Shown here: positions 61,596 to 64,000 of the stretch, in pieces | Layout: every line of letters starts with the position of its first letter | How positions within the stretch are numbered: the stretch's first letter is position 1 | NCBI GenBank assembly: GCA_024398875.1 | Contig: JAKSIJ010000007.1 | Location: 1-64,000 of the forward strand | Reading direction: 5' to 3' | Source: Fibrobacter sp. | GTDB taxonomy: Bacteria; Fibrobacterota; Fibrobacteria; Fibrobacterales; Fibrobacteraceae | Length of the DNA stretch: 64,000 nt | The notes under the pieces: generated by a model | Databases searched by the model: none | What the model was told of the DNA's origin: nothing | The model's input: only the letters and a program-made list of their open reading frames with translations | Program-made: the position numbers and the translations under genes

Positions 61596-63506
61596 TTACT
61601 GTGCCGCGGTAATTTTCTCAACGATTCCGTCAGTCGTCAAAAGTTCTGGCAATGTAATCAGGCGTGAGGCATCCCCTTTCGGGTAAATGCCGTAGGCCGG
61701 CACTCCGGACTTTCCAAGTTCCCGTAGCAAGCTGTTTACCTCCGGCGTCTCCCGCGTCCAATCTGCTTTAACGAGGGCCACGTTCAGGCTGTCCATGGCC
61801 TGCCGGAACTCGTTGCTGTGAAGTACGGCGGCCTCATTCGCTTTGCAGGTGAGGCACCAGTCTGCAGAAACATCCACAAATACGGTCTTGCCTGCTTTTG
61901 CAAACTGTGCCATCAGTTCGGGGCTGTAGTTGTACCAGCCATCTTCCGCCATCTGCTCGTGAATTTTCGCATTGAATTTTTCATTCACGATGGACTCATA
62001 TTTCGGTGCGATGGCGAAGAACCAGATCCCTGCAATGAGGATGGCGCCAGCTGCAAAACCCGCAACCTCCCGATAGAAGGCAACTCCTGGCGGAGCGAAT
62101 TTTCCGAGGGCAAAACTTGCGACGATGCTTGCGATGGCGACGATTGCAAAGAGGCCAACGCCCGACATGCCCGCTTGTTCATTTACAATCCACAGGAGCC
62201 AAACTACCGTTCCGAGGAGCAGAACGCCCATGACCTTCTGCAGGTAAACCATCCAGATTCCAGGCTTGGGGAAAACGTTCAAAACTTTTGGGAAAATGCT
62301 TACCAACAGGTAAGGCATAGCAAGCCCGATGCCAGCTGCCGTAAAGAAGAGGAACAGCACGGGAATGCTTGCTGTAAATGCGAATCCCATAGCGGTTCCC
62401 AGAAGTGGTGCAGAACATGGAGTGCTGAGTAAAACCAATAGTGCGCCTGTGAAGAAGGCACCGGCAAGTCCCTGCTTTCTTCCGGCTTCATCCATTTTCG
62501 TGGTGGTGCTGCCTGGGAGCCAGACTTCAAACACGCCGAAGAAACTCATGGCGAAGGCGCTGAGAATCACCACCATGAAGGCGATGAATCCGGCACTCTG
62601 GAACTGCATTCCCCAGCCGGCATTTCCACCGCCGACTTTGATGATGGAGATGATGGCGGCTAACACCCAAAAACTCACGAGAATGCCTGCGGTGGTGCTC
62701 ATTCCCAAGGCGAGAAGGCGGCTTTTGCGCTCTCCGGCTTCGCTAATCAAGCTGAAAAGTTTTAAGGAAAGGACCGGCAAAACGCAGGGCATCAAGTTGA
62801 GAATGATTCCGCCAAGAAATGCGAAAAAGAGGAGCATCAAGGTGCCTGCGCGGTTACCATCCGCGCTGTTTTGGCTCGCAGCAGCCTCGCCGGCGCTGTT
62901 TTCCCCAGCGGCTAAAGTCCCTTCATCGTTTTTTTTTAATTCTGCCGAACCACCCAGAGCCGAGGATTTACTGCCCGAAATAGCGCTGGACAATTCTCCC
63001 AACTCAACAGTCACTTGCGCTGGCGCAAGGCAGATGGAGTTGTCGCAGGCCTGATAATGGAAAATTGCTTTTGTAGAAAGTGAATCGTAGTCGGCTGCCA
63101 CACTATTTACGGGAATGGTAATCTGGAATTCGCCCTTGAAGACGAGAATTTCCAGTTCCAAGGCTTCATTGTATTCCTTGATGGCTTTTGGCCAGACAGG
63201 TTTTTCGAAAGTTATTCCTTCTGCGGAAATTTCCAGTGATGAGGGCTTCAGAAATTCATCTGTGACGGAGTCCGCATTCACATGCCAGTGTTCCGGGATA
63301 ACCACATCTACCATAACTGTGGAGCCTTTCTGGAGTGCTCCTTCGCTAAACTGCATTGCCGTTTCTGGGGGCGGCATGCTGTTCATGTTGAATTCTTCGG
63401 CTCCAACAGCCACTGCAATTGTGAACAAGATAAAACAACATTTTGCAAAAAGACTACAGGTGTTTGCAAAATTTCGATTTTCTTGTTTTTCTCTTTTAAA
63501 TATCAT
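61596..63506 (-). CDS. dsbD: thiol:disulfide interchange protein DsbD
   Basis: DsbD carries reducing power across the inner membrane to periplasmic thiols. The 636 residues have a signal peptide, N-terminal DsbD-alpha domain (FHYQACDNSICLAPAQV with its two Cys), about eight transmembrane helices with the paired Cys of LNLMPCVLPVLS and LSTPCSAPLLG, and the C-terminal thioredoxin domain with DVSADWCLTCKAN. An acidic Ser/Ala linker of about 45 residues separates alpha and membrane domains. The TlpA-like and thioredoxin-like proteins at 2488-3006 and 4631-5110 are plausible clients. Divergent from the sigma factor gene. Confidence 0.94.
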   Translation of the reverse strand: MIFKREKQENRNFANTCSLFAKCCFILFTIAVAVGAEEFNMNSMPPPETAMQFSEGALQKGSTVMVDVVIPEHWHVNADSVTDEFLKPSSLEISAEGITFEKPVWPKAIKEYNEALELEILVFKGEFQITIPVNSVAADYDSLSTKAIFHYQACDNSICLAPAQVTVELGELSSAISGSKSSALGGSAELKKNDEGTLAAGENSAGEAAASQNSADGNRAGTLMLLFFAFLGGIILNLMPCVLPVLSLKLFSLISEAGERKSRLLALGMSTTAGILVSFWVLAAIISIIKVGGGNAGWGMQFQSAGFIAFMVVILSAFAMSFFGVFEVWLPGSTTTKMDEAGRKQGLAGAFFTGALLVLLSTPCSAPLLGTAMGFAFTASIPVLFLFFTAAGIGLAMPYLLVSIFPKVLNVFPKPGIWMVYLQKVMGVLLLGTVVWLLWIVNEQAGMSGVGLFAIVAIASIVASFALGKFAPPGVAFYREVAGFAAGAILIAGIWFFAIAPKYESIVNEKFNAKIHEQMAEDGWYNYSPELMAQFAKAGKTVFVDVSADWCLTCKANEAAVLHSNEFRQAMDSLNVALVKADWTRETPEVNSLLRELGKSGVPAYGIYPKGDASRLITLPELLTTDGIVEKITAAQ

Positions 63507-63550
63507 AATTTTGGCACACTAATTTTTGAAAGAAGGCAAAGGTTACGTTA

Positions 63551-64000
63551 ATGGACAGTCTAGAGGAAAGGGATTCTCAAACTCCGGATTGGTTGGAAAC
63601 AACATGGAACAAGTACGCTCCTAAAATTTACAAATTGTGTTGTAAAAAATGTAAAAATGTGGAGGATGCCAAAGAACTTTTTCAGACCGTGGCTCTTAAA
63701 TTCTGTCAAAACGCCAATAAAATTGAATTTCATGAAAATATGGGGCCTTGGTTGATGTGCGTATTGACGAATGCTCGCTATGATCAACTACGGTCCAAGC
63801 AACGCTTTATGCAACCGTTGTCTTTGACGGACGCTACAGTGGAGTATTCTGCTTTGCCTCCCGAAATAACGGCGTTTTTTACTCCAGGAGCAGAAATTCG
63901 CTTGCAGGTGGAACGTGTCTTGAAAACACTTACGGAATTAGAACAAAGTCTGCTGAATCTCTCATTTATGGGCGGCCTGTCACTTGCAGAATTGAGTGCG
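63551..64000 (+). CDS. ECF-type RNA polymerase sigma factor, truncated by window end
   Basis: The first 150 residues are visible; the frame runs off the window without a stop. Region 2 reads YAPKIYKLCCKKCKNVEDAKELFQTVALKF...GPWLMCVLTNARYDQLRSKQRF and region 4 begins LKTLTELEQSLLNLSFMGGLSLAEL. The HTH start is the usual ECF arrangement. Regions 2 and 4 are separated by about 40 residues. A gene for an anti-sigma factor may follow outside. Start at 63551 is chosen over others because it is the first ATG in frame, with AAAGAAGG 13-20 bases upstream. Confidence 0.85.
   Translation, partial: MDSLEERDSQTPDWLETTWNKYAPKIYKLCCKKCKNVEDAKELFQTVALKFCQNANKIEFHENMGPWLMCVLTNARYDQLRSKQRFMQPLSLTDATVEYSALPPEITAFFTPGAEIRLQVERVLKTLTELEQSLLNLSFMGGLSLAELSA

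Overview
The window looks like chromosomal DNA of a Fibrobacter-type bacterium (phylum Fibrobacterota). The best single clue is the secreted family-16 beta-glucanase at 57220-58134. Its catalytic block comes first and the usual N-terminal strand block comes last, which is the circularly permuted order known from the Fibrobacter succinogenes 1,3-1,4-beta-glucanase. Lipoproteins with serine-rich linkers, a lamin-tail/CotH lipoprotein and Gram-negative Mla, DsbD and PilT/PilC genes fit this. Identification is by recall of families and motifs; no search was run.

Layout. 1-9050 is core: type IV pilus pilT-pilC, then a minus-strand operon clpP-ftsY-lipoprotein-thioredoxin-glycosyltransferase, then pgi. 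9131-13731 is an accessory stretch: Fic protein, small periplasmic protein, unknown protein, HNH remnant and a hipBA module with three evenly spaced operators. 13764-32030 holds an acyltransferase, batA and batB separated by a degenerate GGDEF gene, an M16-like lipoprotein, trmH, mlaD, ptsH-ptsI, a lytic transglycosylase, a DMT transporter and two lipoproteins. 32099-44960 is housekeeping: ugd, rpsB-tsf, pyrH-frr-uppS-cdsA, hisE-hisG, an EAL/HDOD gene, recR-engB-mlaE-mlaF and pyrC.

45019-53335 is the main variable island, more AT-rich than its surroundings. It contains a BrnT-like toxin-antitoxin pair, a hairpin-rich non-coding stretch, a truncated LlaJI-like restriction gene, a three-gene cassette (C5 methyltransferase, phospholipase-D-fold NgoFVII-like nuclease, Z1 ATPase), a repeat-rich gap, an orphan DinJ/RelB antitoxin between 42-bp direct repeats, and two tandem KilA-N genes with divergent N-terminal halves and nearly identical C-terminal halves. 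53388-64000 returns to metabolic and envelope genes: an Ntn-hydrolase lipoprotein, pflB under a strong promoter with a palindromic operator, the beta-glucanase, argA, folE, a glycogen-synthase-like glycosyltransferase, dsbD and the start of an ECF sigma factor cut by the window end.

Two themes cut across the window. First, several genes have a TATATT box ending exactly 7 nt before the ATG and no Shine-Dalgarno sequence, which suggests leaderless transcripts. Second, a few loci carry textbook TTGACA-N17-TATATT promoters, mainly near accessory genes and pflB. The most system-like candidates for novelty are the methyltransferase/PLD nuclease/Z1 cassette, the KilA-N mosaic pair, and a glycosyltransferase fused in frame to a signal-peptide-like segment plus a beta-rich exported domain.
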